From Begonia masoniana (taxonomy: Eukaryota; Streptophyta; Magnoliopsida; Cucurbitales; Begoniaceae), in contig CM039510.1 in the NCBI GenBank assembly GCA_022432975.1, forward strand, positions 8,834,414-8,898,413: a stretch of 64,000 nt of DNA. Reading direction: 5' to 3'. Position numbers and translations under genes: made by a program. The notes beneath the pieces are model-generated. The model was not told where the DNA came from and searched no databases. It saw only the letters and a program-made list of their open reading frames with translations. This document shows positions 1 through 12,905 of the stretch, in pieces. Each line of letters opens with the position of its first letter. The stretch's first letter is position 1.

Positions 1-671
1 AGAAATAATTAAAACAAAAGGAAAATTCCTCAATGTTTTATGATATGCTTTTTTTAACAAGAAATTTGATATTATCTTATAAATTTCTAGTAGCTGCAAG
101 GTCTATCGGTAATGTGAAGCTAAAGAGCCCAAAATGTTGTAATAACCACATTTTATCTCTCCATTTTTTGGTAGGTCGATTGTGTCTTTAATCCATGATT
201 TGGCAAAGATATAATTGCTTATGCAATATATGATTTGCCAAATTTTAAGAAGATATATATCAAAGCTTTCATAGTAAATCATAATAAACAAGGATTTCAT
301 TGGTCATCTCTCAATCTCTTTTACAAAGACAATTAAAAAATGTGTCAAAAAAAATCATTTGAATTCAGTCATCTGTTTAATCAGTTCTCTAAATGAGTAT
401 CCACATCAACTCTTGTATTATTGTCGGAATCCTTTGTTTTCAAATGATATTATAGAGCTTAAAATCATTGAATGGAAGATTCAAAGCAATAGCAGAAAAA
501 GAAAGATTTTGGTAAACAGAGCTGGCTCTGGACAAGGCTTAAATAATTAGATTCTGTGTGTTCAAGGGTTCAATATCATGACATTAAATATGTTATTCAA
601 GATATTTTTTCCCTGGATGTGAAATCTTTTTGGAGTGGTTTAATTAGTAGTTGATAACTATTATTGATTAG
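1..671. other. Upstream stretch without a recognised exon
   Basis: AT-rich sequence with no convincing coding exon on either strand. It ends in a 3' splice site (TTAG at 668-671) that opens the first visible TAD2 exon, so at least its right part should be intron. The N-terminal TAD2 exon that should carry the start codon was not found here and presumably lies before the window. Confidence 0.5.
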
Positions 672-1942
<1,271 letters not shown>

Positions 1943-2340
1943 AGTTTTTATGAACAGAGGAATCCCAGTGGTACGAACTCGGTAATGCCTTATAAATGTG
2001 AGGGCCCTGTAATTATGTTTAATGAAGAGCTAATTCTGGAGACTTGGTTTCTAAAGTAACAAAAAATGTGATAAATCGTGGATAATTAGTAATTTGAGTG
2101 AATATAATTATCTGTTGGATTAAGTGCAAAAAAAAACTCCAACTATGGAAAGTGCAAAATAAAGCTCTGCGGATAACCGCTGATCCCCCGCAGAAGGTGC
2201 AGCGGTTACCCGCCCCATTGAGACGGGTACCCGCCTCACCCGGGTAACCGCCGATCCCCCGAGTGATGCGGATACCTGCATCATTTAAGGCGGTTAACCG
2301 CGTTTAGAACAGCGCCACCCTCGCGATTTTTAAAAGCATT
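1943..2340. other. GC-rich palindromic patch beside the satellite
   Basis: No gene was seen after the TAD2 frame closes near 2058. From about 2158 to 2330 the composition changes to GC-rich and short inverted motifs recur, such as GCGGTTACCCGC, GGGTACCCGC and GCGGTTAACCGC. The motif CCGCYGATCCCCCG occurs twice. The patch directly precedes the 208-bp satellite. It could be the edge of an unrecognised repeat. Confidence 0.5.
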
Positions 2341-3321
2341 ACTAAGTCTTAATTACGCGTCCATGAAGGTTGTTGGGTCCTCAATATAGGTTGTTCTCAT
2401 CACTTCAAGTTAAAACCTTGAAGGTGAAATGGATAACTTAGTTTATAACCACAAGTCATGTAACAGTGAGCCTCATTTGCTTGATACGTTCAGTTCTTTT
2501 GGAACAAATCGATTGACGTGAAGTTTCTTATACTTCTGTAAACGCATTACTAATTCTTAATTACGCGTCAATGAAGGTTATTGGGTCCTCAATACACATC
2601 GTTCTCATCATTTAAAGTTAAAACTTTAAAGGTGAAATGGATAACTTAGGTTCTAACCACACGTCATGTAACAGTGAACCAAATTTCCTTAATACGTTCA
2701 GTTTTTTTGGAACAATTCGATTGCAGTGAAGTTTCTTATACTTCTTCAAAAGCATTACTAAGTTTTAATTACGCATCCATGAAGGTTATTGGGTCCTCAA
2801 TACATGTCGTTCTCATCACTTCAAGTTAAAACCTTGAAGGTGAAATGGATAATTAGGTTCTAAGCACAAGTCATGTAAAGTGAACCTCATTTGCTTGATA
2901 CGTTTAATTCTTTTAGAAAAAATCGATTGAAGTGAAATTTCTTATACTTCTTCAAACGCATTACTAAGTCTTAATTGCGGGTCCATGAAAGTTATTGGGT
3001 CCTCAATACAGGTCGTTCTCATCACTTCAAGTTAAAACCATGAAGGTGAAATGGATAACTTAGGTTCTAACCACAAGTCTTGTAACAGTGAACCTCATTT
3101 GCTTGATACGTTCAGTTCTTTTGGAACAAATCGATTGAAGTGAATTTTCTTATACTTCTTTAAAAGCATTACTAAGTCTTAATTACGCGTCAATAAAGGT
3201 TATTAGGTCCTCAATACAGGTCGTTCTCATCACTTCAAGTTAAATCCTTGAAGGTGAAATGGATAACTTACGTTCTAACCACAAGTCATGTAGCAGTGAA
3301 CCTCATTTGCTTAATACGTTC
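2341..3321. repeat. 208-bp tandem satellite, left block (about 5 units)
   Basis: The landmark ACTAAGTCTTAATTACG recurs at 2341, 2549, 2757, 2963 and 3171, a period of 208 bp (one step is 206). Each monomer contains an inverted repeat made of CTTCAAG and CTTGAAG separated by seven bases. The block is cut at 3321 by the Ty3 element and resumes at 12906. Confidence 0.95.
3317..3321. other. Target-site duplication (CGTTC), left copy
   Basis: CGTTC directly precedes the LTR start at 3322 and is repeated at 12906-12910 right after the 3' LTR. This marks the insertion of the whole element into a satellite monomer. Confidence 0.95.
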
Positions 3322-5568
3322 TGTAACACCCGGCATTTTTGCCATGTAATAGTTTTCCCGGGTCATTTAATCGGGATTAATATTATATTAATACAATGTA
3401 TGTTTTGGTTGTAATGATGGAATGTTTAAGGGAAAACCAAACTAAGTGTAATCAAAACAAGTCAATTAGGTTAAAAGCTAATGGAAGGGTAAATGTGAAA
3501 GTAATTATGGTAGGTGGAAGCAAACCAATGAATGAGTGCCATGTGGCAACTTGTTGAAGAAGATATGTCTTCTCTTCCTCCTACGTGAAACTCACTTCTA
3601 CCTCCCCTTTCTGTTTTCTCTTTTCCAGGCGACCAGCAACGATTTTTAACCTTAATCCTTTTCCTGATTTCTTTCTGTCTCTCCAGTAAAGGTAATCACC
3701 TACTAAGGTTATCGATTTTGGACAAGTTTAATGCGGGTTTTCACTGAGGTTTAGGAATATTGTTTCTGTGAAAAACTCTCTGTTTTGGATGAAAACACGT
3801 TAGTGTGTTTTCTAAAGAGTTGAAATGAGCTTGCTGCATATCCAACAAGTTATTTGTTAGCTTTTGCAGCTTGTTTAATTCCTTTACATGCATACTACAG
3901 GTCAGAGCACTCCAAGAACATTCGAGCATCTGACACCGCAGCAAACAGGTAAGTTCATGCATCTACGTTGGCCCTTAAGGCCCTACAACTTGGAGGTACT
4001 AAGTCTGGTTCGGGTAGATAGGTTTTAGGTTATGTTCTATGTTGAATCTGTTCCTGTTACATTCTATTCTCCCTGTTACATTTATTCTGTCATTATGAAT
4101 GTTAAGTTGAGCATCATACTTATTCATGCATACACGTTTTCTGTAAAATCATGCAAATGTTTTCTGCACCGGTTTTGAAGTAAGTAAGATAAAATCCTGT
4201 AAAGAAAATGTATGGTTAAGTGTGGACGAGGACTGGCATCCTGTCAAGTACTCCTGTTATGTCCTGAAGTGGCATGTACATCCTGTTGCGCCAGTTCCTC
4301 CTCCCACTTATACCTTCCTGTCCAGTGAAATGTAATGTAATGTAATGTAATGTTCATGTATTTGAAAATGATTCATGCATAACACGTTCATCACTCTGCA
4401 TTGTATGTTCTTACTGAGCCCTAGGCTCATAGATGAACTCCCTGTTGTAGGTACGGATCCCGTGGATAAGGACTTGGTGCCTCAGGCCGATGTGTAGGTT
4501 GCTGTTGGCGGATCGAGCTCTCAGGGTTGGTTGCTGCAGCCAGACATATTTCTGTCCCGAGGTTTAAGTTTTTTTAAAGTAAAGTTCATGTGTGTAAACT
4601 CTACTGTGATTCTGCTGGTTTTGGTTTTAAAACTCTGTTGTGATTCTGTTAGAAATCTGGATAATGTATAGGTTCTGATGTTTAAGTTTTTAAACCTCTG
4701 TATTTGACAGTTGTATGTATGCTATGAAATATTCTGGAACTGCCTGTGTTTCCTCCTTTTTGGGTTATACATGGATAGTCTCGAATTTTAGAGCTATCCA
4801 TGCAATTTGTTTTCTTGAAATCTGTCTTCTGTAATGAAGGTTTGAAACCCTTATGCTTTCTGTTTTTAAGCTCTCTGCCTATGTCTTTCTGTCAAAAGTT
4901 GTAATTTCTGCCTTTAAAACTATGTTTTCCGATTACATCTACCGGTAGGCATTTTGCCTACATCTACTGTCAAATAATGTTTTCCTTATATTTTCACTCC
5001 TACCGATGCCTGTTACCCTTTTTAAGTCTATGTCTAAACTTCATCTACCGGTAGATACTGTACATGTTTTGTCTTATTCACATTCACCGCCAAACTGTGA
5101 ATTTGCCATAGGTTTTCCTCCTGCCGATTCCGTTTATTGCCTGTTCCTTCCGGTTGACGTCATCCATCTTCCGGCTGACGTCATCACCTTCTGCCGATCC
5201 CGTTTAATGTCTGCTTCTACCGTCTGACGTCATCCATCTTCCGGCTGACGTCATCACCCCCTTCTTCCGATTACGTCTACTGCCTCTATCTGCCGATGAC
5301 GTCATCACATCTTCCGATGACGTCATCACTCATTCCGATACCATCTGCTGCCTCTATCTACCGATGACGTCATCACATCTTCCGATGACGTCATCACACA
5401 TTCCGATTTCATTTATTTCCTTCGCCCTTTCAGTTCCCTGTTCCTCCCCGTCTCCTCTGTTATTCACTTTTGTAATCCAGTCAACTGTATCCCATTTTCC
5501 GTTAATTGTCCCGGAGTGATGGCTGGATTCCCGGACTCCGATCGGGGTTCTGGTTTCGGGTCGTCACA
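3322..5568 (+). repeat. 5' LTR of the Ty3-type element
   Basis: Begins TGTAACACCCGG and ends GGGTCGTCACA (TG...CA borders) and is 2247 bp long. It matches the 3' LTR at 10201-12905 almost base for base. I noticed about ten scattered substitutions plus one large replaced block. Inside are a perfect 5' splice site (CAG|GTAAGT, intron start 3949), the palindrome GGCCCTTAAGGCC near 3970, a short TGTAA run near 4330, the stem-loop TGAGCCCTAGGCTCA at 4415-4429, a TTGTAG|GTA 3' splice site ending at 4450, and eight TGACGTCA sites at 5155-5393. Confidence 0.95.
5155..5393. promoter_or_regulatory. Array of eight TGACGTCA palindromes in the 5' LTR
   Basis: TGACGTCA occurs at 5155, 5176, 5225, 5246, 5297, 5318, 5365 and 5386, almost always followed by TC. 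Spacing alternates between 21 bp inside pairs and about 47-51 bp between pairs. TGACGTCA is the classic palindromic core bound by bZIP factors, including plant TGA factors. Binding here is inference. The array lies near the 3' end of the LTR. Confidence 0.8.
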
Positions 5569-5571
5569 GTT

Positions 5572-5583
5572 ATGGTATCAGAG
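5572..5583 (+). other. Primer binding site, initiator tRNA-Met type
   Basis: TGGTATCAGAGC lies three bases after the 5' LTR and is complementary to the 3' end of plant initiator tRNA-Met, the usual primer for plant LTR elements. Confidence 0.9.
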
Positions 5584-5733
5584 CGATAAGGTTTTAAAAC
5601 CGATTCTGTGAAATGTCTGACTGCGCAACCCGCCACATGAGATCGCTCCACCAACTGTAAGTGTTTAAATTCCTTTAAAAGTTTTGTTTATTAAATTAGG
5701 TTATTCTGTTATTCTTATAGGACTATCTTAGAA

Positions 5734-8700
5734 ATGGTGAGAGGACATCAGGAAGAATCTAGTGAAAGCTCTCGGGCCATAGACCGATTGACAGAGCTGG
5801 TGGGGGTACAATCCCGCATGGTTGATCGAATGATGGCTAGAGAAGACGACAGAAACAATAACCATGGAAATAACAATCGTGATAATGCACCGCGAGACAA
5901 TAGTGGAGGCCGATTCCGGCGACTTCAGCCACCCTCATTTGATGGGTTGTCTACAGACCCGACCCGTGCTGAAACCTGGATTCGAACTATGGAGAAGATG
6001 TTCAGTTATGCAGAAGTAGAAGACAACAAGAAGGTTACTTGTGCCACGTTCCATCTCACTGAGAGTGCTGGATTCTGGTGGGATGCAGTACAGTCGTCTA
6101 CAGTGGCATTAAGCTGGGAGGGATTTAAAACACTCTTCTACGAGAAGTACTTTGACCGAGGAGTGAGAAAGGAGAAGTTACTTGAGTTTTCTCGGCTGCG
6201 ACAGTATGGATCTGTGGCCGAGTATGTTCAGAAATTTGAGTCGTTATCCCGATATGCAACACACATGGTGGCCACTGATGAGAACAAGGTGCACCAGTTT
6301 ATTCAAGGTTTAAAGATGGACCTTCTGCGAGGAATCATGACTGGAGGTTTTGATGAGGCACCATATGTGAAAGTGGTGGCCAAGGCTTATCAACTGGAGG
6401 CCTTAGAAATAAAGTCCCAGAGACAGAGAGAACCACCAAGAGGAATTATAAGAAATACTCCTCAACAACAAAAGATTCAGAATGTACATCCTCAACAGCA
6501 ACAGAACAGGGGCATTAAAAGGCCCAATGAGACCCTTACTTACCAGGACAAGGGGAAGAGACCTATGGGAGCTCCTCAGCTTCCTGTCTGCCCACGTTGC
6601 CAGAAGAATCATACAGGAGGCTGCAGGCTTTTTACTGGCCAATGTTTCTGGTGTGGTAAAGAAGGCCATCAAGTCCGAGATTGTCCGGTGCCTGACACGA
6701 GGCCGATCGGTGCTGTGCCTAGAGTGTTTGCGATGATGGAAGATGTTGATGACGCAGCTCAGCATGCAGCGATTACAGGTACAATTTTAGTATGTGATGC
6801 ACCTGCTTATACCTTATGGGACACGGGGGCCACACATTCGTTCGTGGCAATAGACTTCGTAGTTAGACAAAAGTTTTGTAGTACGTCGTCAGATCAGCCT
6901 TACAGCGTTATGCTACCGTCCGGAGAGTTTATGCACTCCGAGCAGGTTGTAAGGGGTGATATAGTGTCAGTGGGAGACCAGAAGTTACATGCCAATCTCA
7001 TCGTCATTGGGATGAAGGGATACGATGTTATTCTGGGGATGGACTGGCTGTTTAAACATTATGCCACCATCAACTGTAGGTCCGGGCTTGTGTCATTTAA
7101 GCGCCCAAATGAAGTAGAATTCTCTTATCAGGCAGTACCGAAGAAACACCGTATGCCTGTGATATCTTTCTTGAAAGCTCAACGACTGATGAAGTCAGGG
7201 TGCATTGGATTTCTGGCCCACGTTGTGGATGTTCAAAGGCAAAACGAGGTGGAACTTCAAAACATTCCGGTAGTCCGGGACTTCTCAGAGGTTTTCTTAG
7301 ATGACTTACCGGGATTGCCACCTGATCGTGAAATCGAGTTTGAGATCGATGTGTATCCTGGTGCGGAACCAGTATCGAAGAATCCGTACCGTATGGCACC
7401 AGTTGAACTGAAGGAGTTGAAGGCTCAGTTGAAAGAATTAGTGGACAAGGGTTTTGTGCGCCCTAGTTTCTCTCCGTGGGGTGCTCCCGTCTTATTTGTT
7501 AAGAAGAAGGATGAGTCCCTACGGATGTGTATTGACTACCGTGAGCTGAACAAGTTGACTATCAAGAATAAGTACCCGTTGCCAAGAATTGACGATTTGT
7601 TTGATCAGCTACAGGGGGCTCGGGTATTTTCTAAGATTGACTTACGCTCCGGCTATTACCAGTTGAAGGTCAGAGCTGAGGATATTCCAAAGACTGCCTT
7701 CAGAACCCGGTACGGACACTACGAGTTCTTGGTGATGTCGTTCGGGTTGACTAATGCTCCGGCAGCATTCATGGACCTAATGAACAGGATATTCCAGGAC
7801 CTTCTGGATAAATTTGTAATTGTTTTCATCGACGACATTCTGGTTTATTCCAGGAGTGAGGCCGAGCATGAGAAACACTTGGCTATGGTACTGTCAATCC
7901 TAAAGCAGCATCAATTGTATGCCAAGCTGTCAAAGTGTGAGTTCTGGTTAAGCAAGATTAATTTCTTGGGCCACGTGGTGTCTGCTGAAGGAGTATCTGT
8001 GGACCCGGCCAAGATTCAGGCTGTGAGGGATTGGCCCAGACCGAGAAATGCAAGTGAAGTACGAAGCTTTATCGGACTAGCTGGTTATTACAGGAAATTC
8101 ATCAAGGGGTTTTCTGTGATCGCGAAGCCTATAACCAGCTTAACAAGGAAGGAAATCAAATTCAAGTGGTCTGAAGCATGTGAGGAGAGCTTTCAGACAC
8201 TTAAGCAGAAATTAACCACTGCTCCTCTGTTAGTATTGCCAGTTGAAGATGGCAAATTCAGCGTATACTGTGATACGTCAAAGATTGGCCTGGGATGCGT
8301 ATTGATGCAAGAGGGTAAAGTGGCAGCATACGCATCAAGACAGTTGAAGAACCATGAACAAAACTACCCTACTCACGACCTTGAGTTAGCGGCAGTTGTA
8401 TTTGCGCTGAAAGTATGGAGACACCACCTATATGGACAGTCATGTGAGGTGTTTTCTGACCACAAGAGTTTGAAGTACCTCTTTACTCAGAAAGAGTTGA
8501 ATATGAGACAAAGGCGGTGGTTAGAATTTGTGAAAGATTACGATGTTGAGATCAAATACCATCCTGGTAAAGCTAATGTGGTAGCTGATGCACTGAGCAG
8601 GATGCCAACTACTATGCAACCAGTTGTGTCGGCCGTGTCAATGCCTTTGAGGACAGAGATACAGAAGTTCGATATGGAGATAGTTTCTGGGCTATCGGCC

Positions 8701-10160
8701 ATACTAGCAGACTTGACACTACGACCCACCGTCCTGGACCGCATTAAGGAAGCCCAGAAGACCAATTCAAAGGAGATGGCTGATATGGTGAGCAGAGTAC
8801 CAAGGGATTCTTCCGATTTTAGTTATTCGGGAGATGGAGTTCTGAAATTCAAAAACAGATGGTATCTTCCGAAAGACGAAGAGCTACGAAAGAACATCTT
8901 GTCGGAAGCCCACTCGTCTTCTTTCTCTGTGCATCCTGGAAGCACAAAAATGTATCAAGACTTGAAACTTCACTTCTGGTGGCCAAATATGAAGAATGAA
9001 GTGACCAAATTTGTGGAGTCTTGCATGATATGTCAACAAGTCAAGGCTGAACATCAACGACCAGCTGGGACGCTTCAGCCTCTCCCGATTCCCGAATGGA
9101 AATGGGAGAATATTACGATGGATTTTGTTGTCGGCCTTCCGAGGACGGTTAAAGGCCATAACGGTATATGGGTCATTGTAGATAGACTAACCAAGTCGGC
9201 TCATTTTCTACCTGTGAAGACGACGTACTCTATGGATCAGTATGCGGAACTATACATTAGTGAGATTGTCAAGCTGCATGGTATTCCGGTGTCAATTGTT
9301 TCGGACCGGGATCCTAGATTCACTTCCAGGTTCTAGAAAAGCTTGCAAAGCTCCTTGGGCACTAGATTAGACTTCAGCACGGCATTTCATCCACAGACGG
9401 ACGGACAATCTGAAAGAACAATCCAAATATTTGAAGATATGTTAACGGCGTGCGTGCTGGAACTTAATGCTCCATGAAGTAGATATTTGCCACTCGTGGA
9501 GTTTGCATATAACAATAGCTACCAGGCTACGATTGGCATGGCTCCGTATGAAGCCCTTTATGGCAGAAAGTGTAGGTCCCCATTGTGTTGGGATGAAGTT
9601 GGAGAAACCAAGCTTATTGGTCCTGAGGTATTACAGCAGATGTCCGAAGTGATAGCTACTATCAAACAACGAATAAAGACTGCTCAGGATCGACAAAAGA
9701 GTTATGCAGACCATAGAAGAAGGGACTTGGAGTTTGCCGAAGGTGATGAAGTGTTTTTAAAGGTGTCACCTTTCAAAGGCGTGATGAGATTTGGCAAGAA
9801 ATGGAAGCTAAGCCCAAGGTTTATTAGGGCCTTTTCCCATTCTGAAGAGGATTGGGAACATGGCGTACAGACTACAGTTGCCAGCGTTCAATGGATGGAG
9901 TCCATAATGTTTTTCATGTTTCGATGCTGAGAAAGTGTGTACGAGATCCAACTCAGATCGTGAATCAGGTGGACTTCGATATCATGCCGACGCTGACATA
10001 TGAAGAAAGGCCCATACAAATCCTGGATACCTCAGTCAAAGTGTTGCGAAACAAGATGGTTCCATTGGTGAAAGTGCTATGGCGCAACCACGATGTGGAG
10101 GAAGCCACCTGGGAAAGACAAGAGGATGTCAGAGCACAATATCCGGACCTCTTTGCTTAG
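5734..10160 (+). pseudogene. Ty3-type gag-pol polyprotein, broken in the integrase
   Basis: An open frame of 1200 codons starts at ATG 5734. In order it shows a retrotransposon gag domain (about residues 60-200), a CCHC zinc knuckle (about 304-318), an aspartic protease with DTGA (about 363), reverse transcriptase with the IDD catalytic motif (about 700), RNase H (from about 840), an HHCC integrase zinc domain (about 1060-1105) and the integrase core (from about 1128). A TAG at 9334-9336 ends the frame where a Trp codon is expected. A second TGA near 9478 also stands where Trp is expected. Two frame changes follow, near 9830-9840 and near 9884. The tail to 10160 still shows a chromodomain-like VLWRNHDVEEATWE stretch, which suggests the Tekay/Del branch of chromoviruses. 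Both stops are G-to-A changes in TGG. The copy cannot make a full integrase. Confidence 0.93.
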
Positions 10161-10186
10161 ACAAATTTTGAGGACAAAATTTCTGT

Positions 10187-10199
10187 TAAGGTGGGTGGA
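10187..10199 (+). other. Polypurine tract of the Ty3 element
   Basis: A purine-rich stretch containing AAGGTGGGTGGA lies immediately before the 3' LTR at 10201, the expected position of the plus-strand primer. Confidence 0.8.
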
Positions 10200-10200
10200 A

Positions 10201-12905
10201 TGTAACACCCGGTATTTTTGCCATGTAATAGTTTTCCCGGGTCATTTAATCGGGATTAATATTATATTAATACAATGTATGTTTTGGTTGTAATGATGGA
10301 ATGTTTAAGGGAAAACCAAACTAAGTGTAATCAAAACAAGTCAATTAGGTTAAAAGCTAATGGAAGGGTAAATGTGGAAGTAATTATGGTAGGTGGAAGC
10401 AAACCAATGAATGAGTGCCATGTGGCAACTTGTTGAAGAAGATATGTCTTCTCTTCCTCCTACGTGAAACTCACTTCTACCTCCCCTTTCTGTTTTCTCT
10501 TTTCCAGGCGACCAGCAACGATTTTTAACCTTAATCCTTTTCCTGATTTCTTTCTGTCTCTCCAGTAAAGGTAATCACCTACTAAGGTTATCGATTTTGG
10601 ACAAGTTTAATGCGGGTTTTCACTGAGGTTTAGGAATATTGTTTCTGTGAAAAACTCTCTGTTTTGGATGAAAACACGTTAGTGTGTTTTCTAAAGAGTT
10701 GAAATGAGCTTGCTGCATATCCAACAAGTTATTTGTTAGCTTTTGCAGCTTGTTTAATTCCTTTACATGCATACTACAGGTCAGAGCACTCCAAGAACAT
10801 TCGAGCATCTGACACCGCAGCAAACAGGTAAGTTCATGCATCTACGTTGGCCCTTAAGGCCCTACAACTTGGAGGTACTAAGTCTGGTTCGGGTAGATAG
10901 GTTTTAGGTTATGTTCTATGTTGAATCTGTTCCTGTTACATTCTATCTCCTCATCCTGTCAAGTACTCCTGTTATGTCCTTAAGTGGCATGTACATCCTG
11001 TTGCGCCAGTTCCTCCTCCCACTTATACCTTCCTGTCCAGTGAAATGAAATGTAATGTAATGTAATGTAATGTAATGTAATGTAATGTAATGTAATGTAA
11101 TGTAATGTAATGTAATGTAATGTAATGTAATGTAATGTAATGTAATGTAATGTAATGTAATGTAATGTAATGTAATGTAATGTAATGTAATGTAATGTAA
11201 TGTAATGTAATGTAATGTAATGTAATGTAATGTAATGTAATGTAATGTAATGTAATGTAATGTAATGTAATGTAATGTAATGTAATGTAATGTAATGTAA
11301 TGTAATGTAATGTAATGTAATGTAATGTAATGTAATGTAATGTAATGTAATGTAATGTAATGTAATGTAATGTAATGTAATGTAATGTAATGTAATGTAA
11401 TGTAATGTAATGTAATGTAATGTAATGTAATGTAATGTAATGTAATGTAATGTAATGTAATGTAATGTAATGTAATGTAATGTAATGTAATGTAATGTAA
11501 TGTAATGTAATGTAATGTAATGTAATGTAATGTAATGTAATGTAATGTATGGTTAAGTGTGGACGAGGACTGGCATCCTGTCAAGTACTCCTGTTATGTC
11601 CTGAAGTGGCATGTACATCCTGTTGCGCCAGTTCCTCCTCCCACTTATACCTTCCTGTCCAGTGAAATGTAATGTAATGTAATGTAATGTTCATGTATTT
11701 GAAAATGATTCATGCATAGCACGTTCATCACTCTGCATTGTATGTTCTTACTGAGCCCTAGGCTCATAGATGAACTCCCTGTTGTAGGTACGGATCCCGT
11801 GGATGAGGACTTGGTGCCTCAGGCCGATGTGTAGGTTGCTGTTGGCGGATCGAGCTCTCAGGGTTGGTTGCTGCAGCCAGACATATTTCTGTCCCGAGGT
11901 TTAAGTTTTTTTAAAGTAAAGTTCATGTGTGTAAACTCTACTGTGATTCTGCTGGTTTTGGTTTTAAAACTCTGTTGTGATTCTGTTAGAAATCTGGATA
12001 ATGTATAGGTTCTGATGTTTAAGTTTTTAAACCTCTGTATTTGACAGTTGTATGTATGCTATGAAATATTCTGGAACTGCCTGTGTTTCCTCCTTTTTAG
12101 GTTATACATGGATAGTCTCGAATTTTAGAGCTATCCATGCAGTTTGTTTTCTTGAAATCTGTCTTCTGTAATGAAGGTTTGAAACCCTTATGCTTTCTGT
12201 TTTTAAGCTCTCTGCCTATGTCTTTCTGTCAAAAGTTGTAATTTCTGCCTTTAAAACTATGTTTTCCGATTACATCTACCGGTAGGCATTTTGCCTACAT
12301 CTACTGTCAAATAATGTTTTCCTTATGTTTTCACTCCTACCGATGCCTGTTACCCTTTTTAAGTCTATGTCTAAACTTCATCTACCGGTAGATACTGTAC
12401 ATGTTTTGTCTTATTCACATTCACCGCCAAACTGTGAATTTGCCATAGGTTTTCCTCCTGCCGATTCCGTTTATTGCTTGTTCCTTCCGGTTGACGTCAT
12501 CCATCTTCCGGCTGACGTCATCACCTTCTGCCGATCCCGTTTAATGTCTGCTTCTACCGTCTGACGTCATCCATCTTCCGGCTGACGTCATCACCCCCTT
12601 CTTCCGATTACGTCTACTGCCTCTATCTGCCGATGACGTCATCACATCTTCCGATGACGTCATCACTCATTCCGATACCATCTGCTGCCTCTATCTGCCG
12701 ATGACGTCATCACATCTTCCGATGACGTCATCACACATTCCGATTTCATTTATTTCCTTCGCCCTTTCAGTTCCCTGTTCCTCCCCGTCTCCTCTGTTAT
12801 TCACTTTTGTAATCCAGTCAACTGTATCCCATTTTCCGTTAACTGTCCCGGAGTGATGGCTGGATTCCCGGACTCCGATCGGGGTTCTGGTTTCGGGTCG
12901 TCACA
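10201..12905 (+). repeat. 3' LTR of the Ty3-type element, with an internal expansion
   Basis: 2705 bp, TG...CA borders, near-identical to the 5' LTR except between about 10940 and 11560. There a roughly 140-bp segment of the 5' LTR is replaced by a second copy of the neighbouring CATCCTGTCAAGTACTCC region and a huge TGTAA array. The splice-like borders are kept (intron start 10828, end 11787). All eight TGACGTCA sites are kept (12492, 12513, 12562, 12583, 12634, 12655, 12702, 12723). Confidence 0.93.
11051..11548. repeat. (TGTAA)n pentanucleotide array, about 99 units
   Basis: Uninterrupted TGTAA repeats from 11051 to 11545, then TGTAT. Because the unit is five bases, every frame reads as a five-residue repeat, so the long frames over it are not genes. 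The 5' LTR has only about four units at the matching place, so the expansion is specific to this LTR. Confidence 0.97.

Noticed and set aside
3741..3962. 73-residue - strand frame in the LTR, identical at 10620-10841
   Set aside because: Identity is explained by the LTR duplication; no domain or codon signal.
10943..11584. 213-residue frame rich in HYITL repeats
   Set aside because: Simply the translation of (TGTAA)n in reverse; every frame of a five-base repeat is open.
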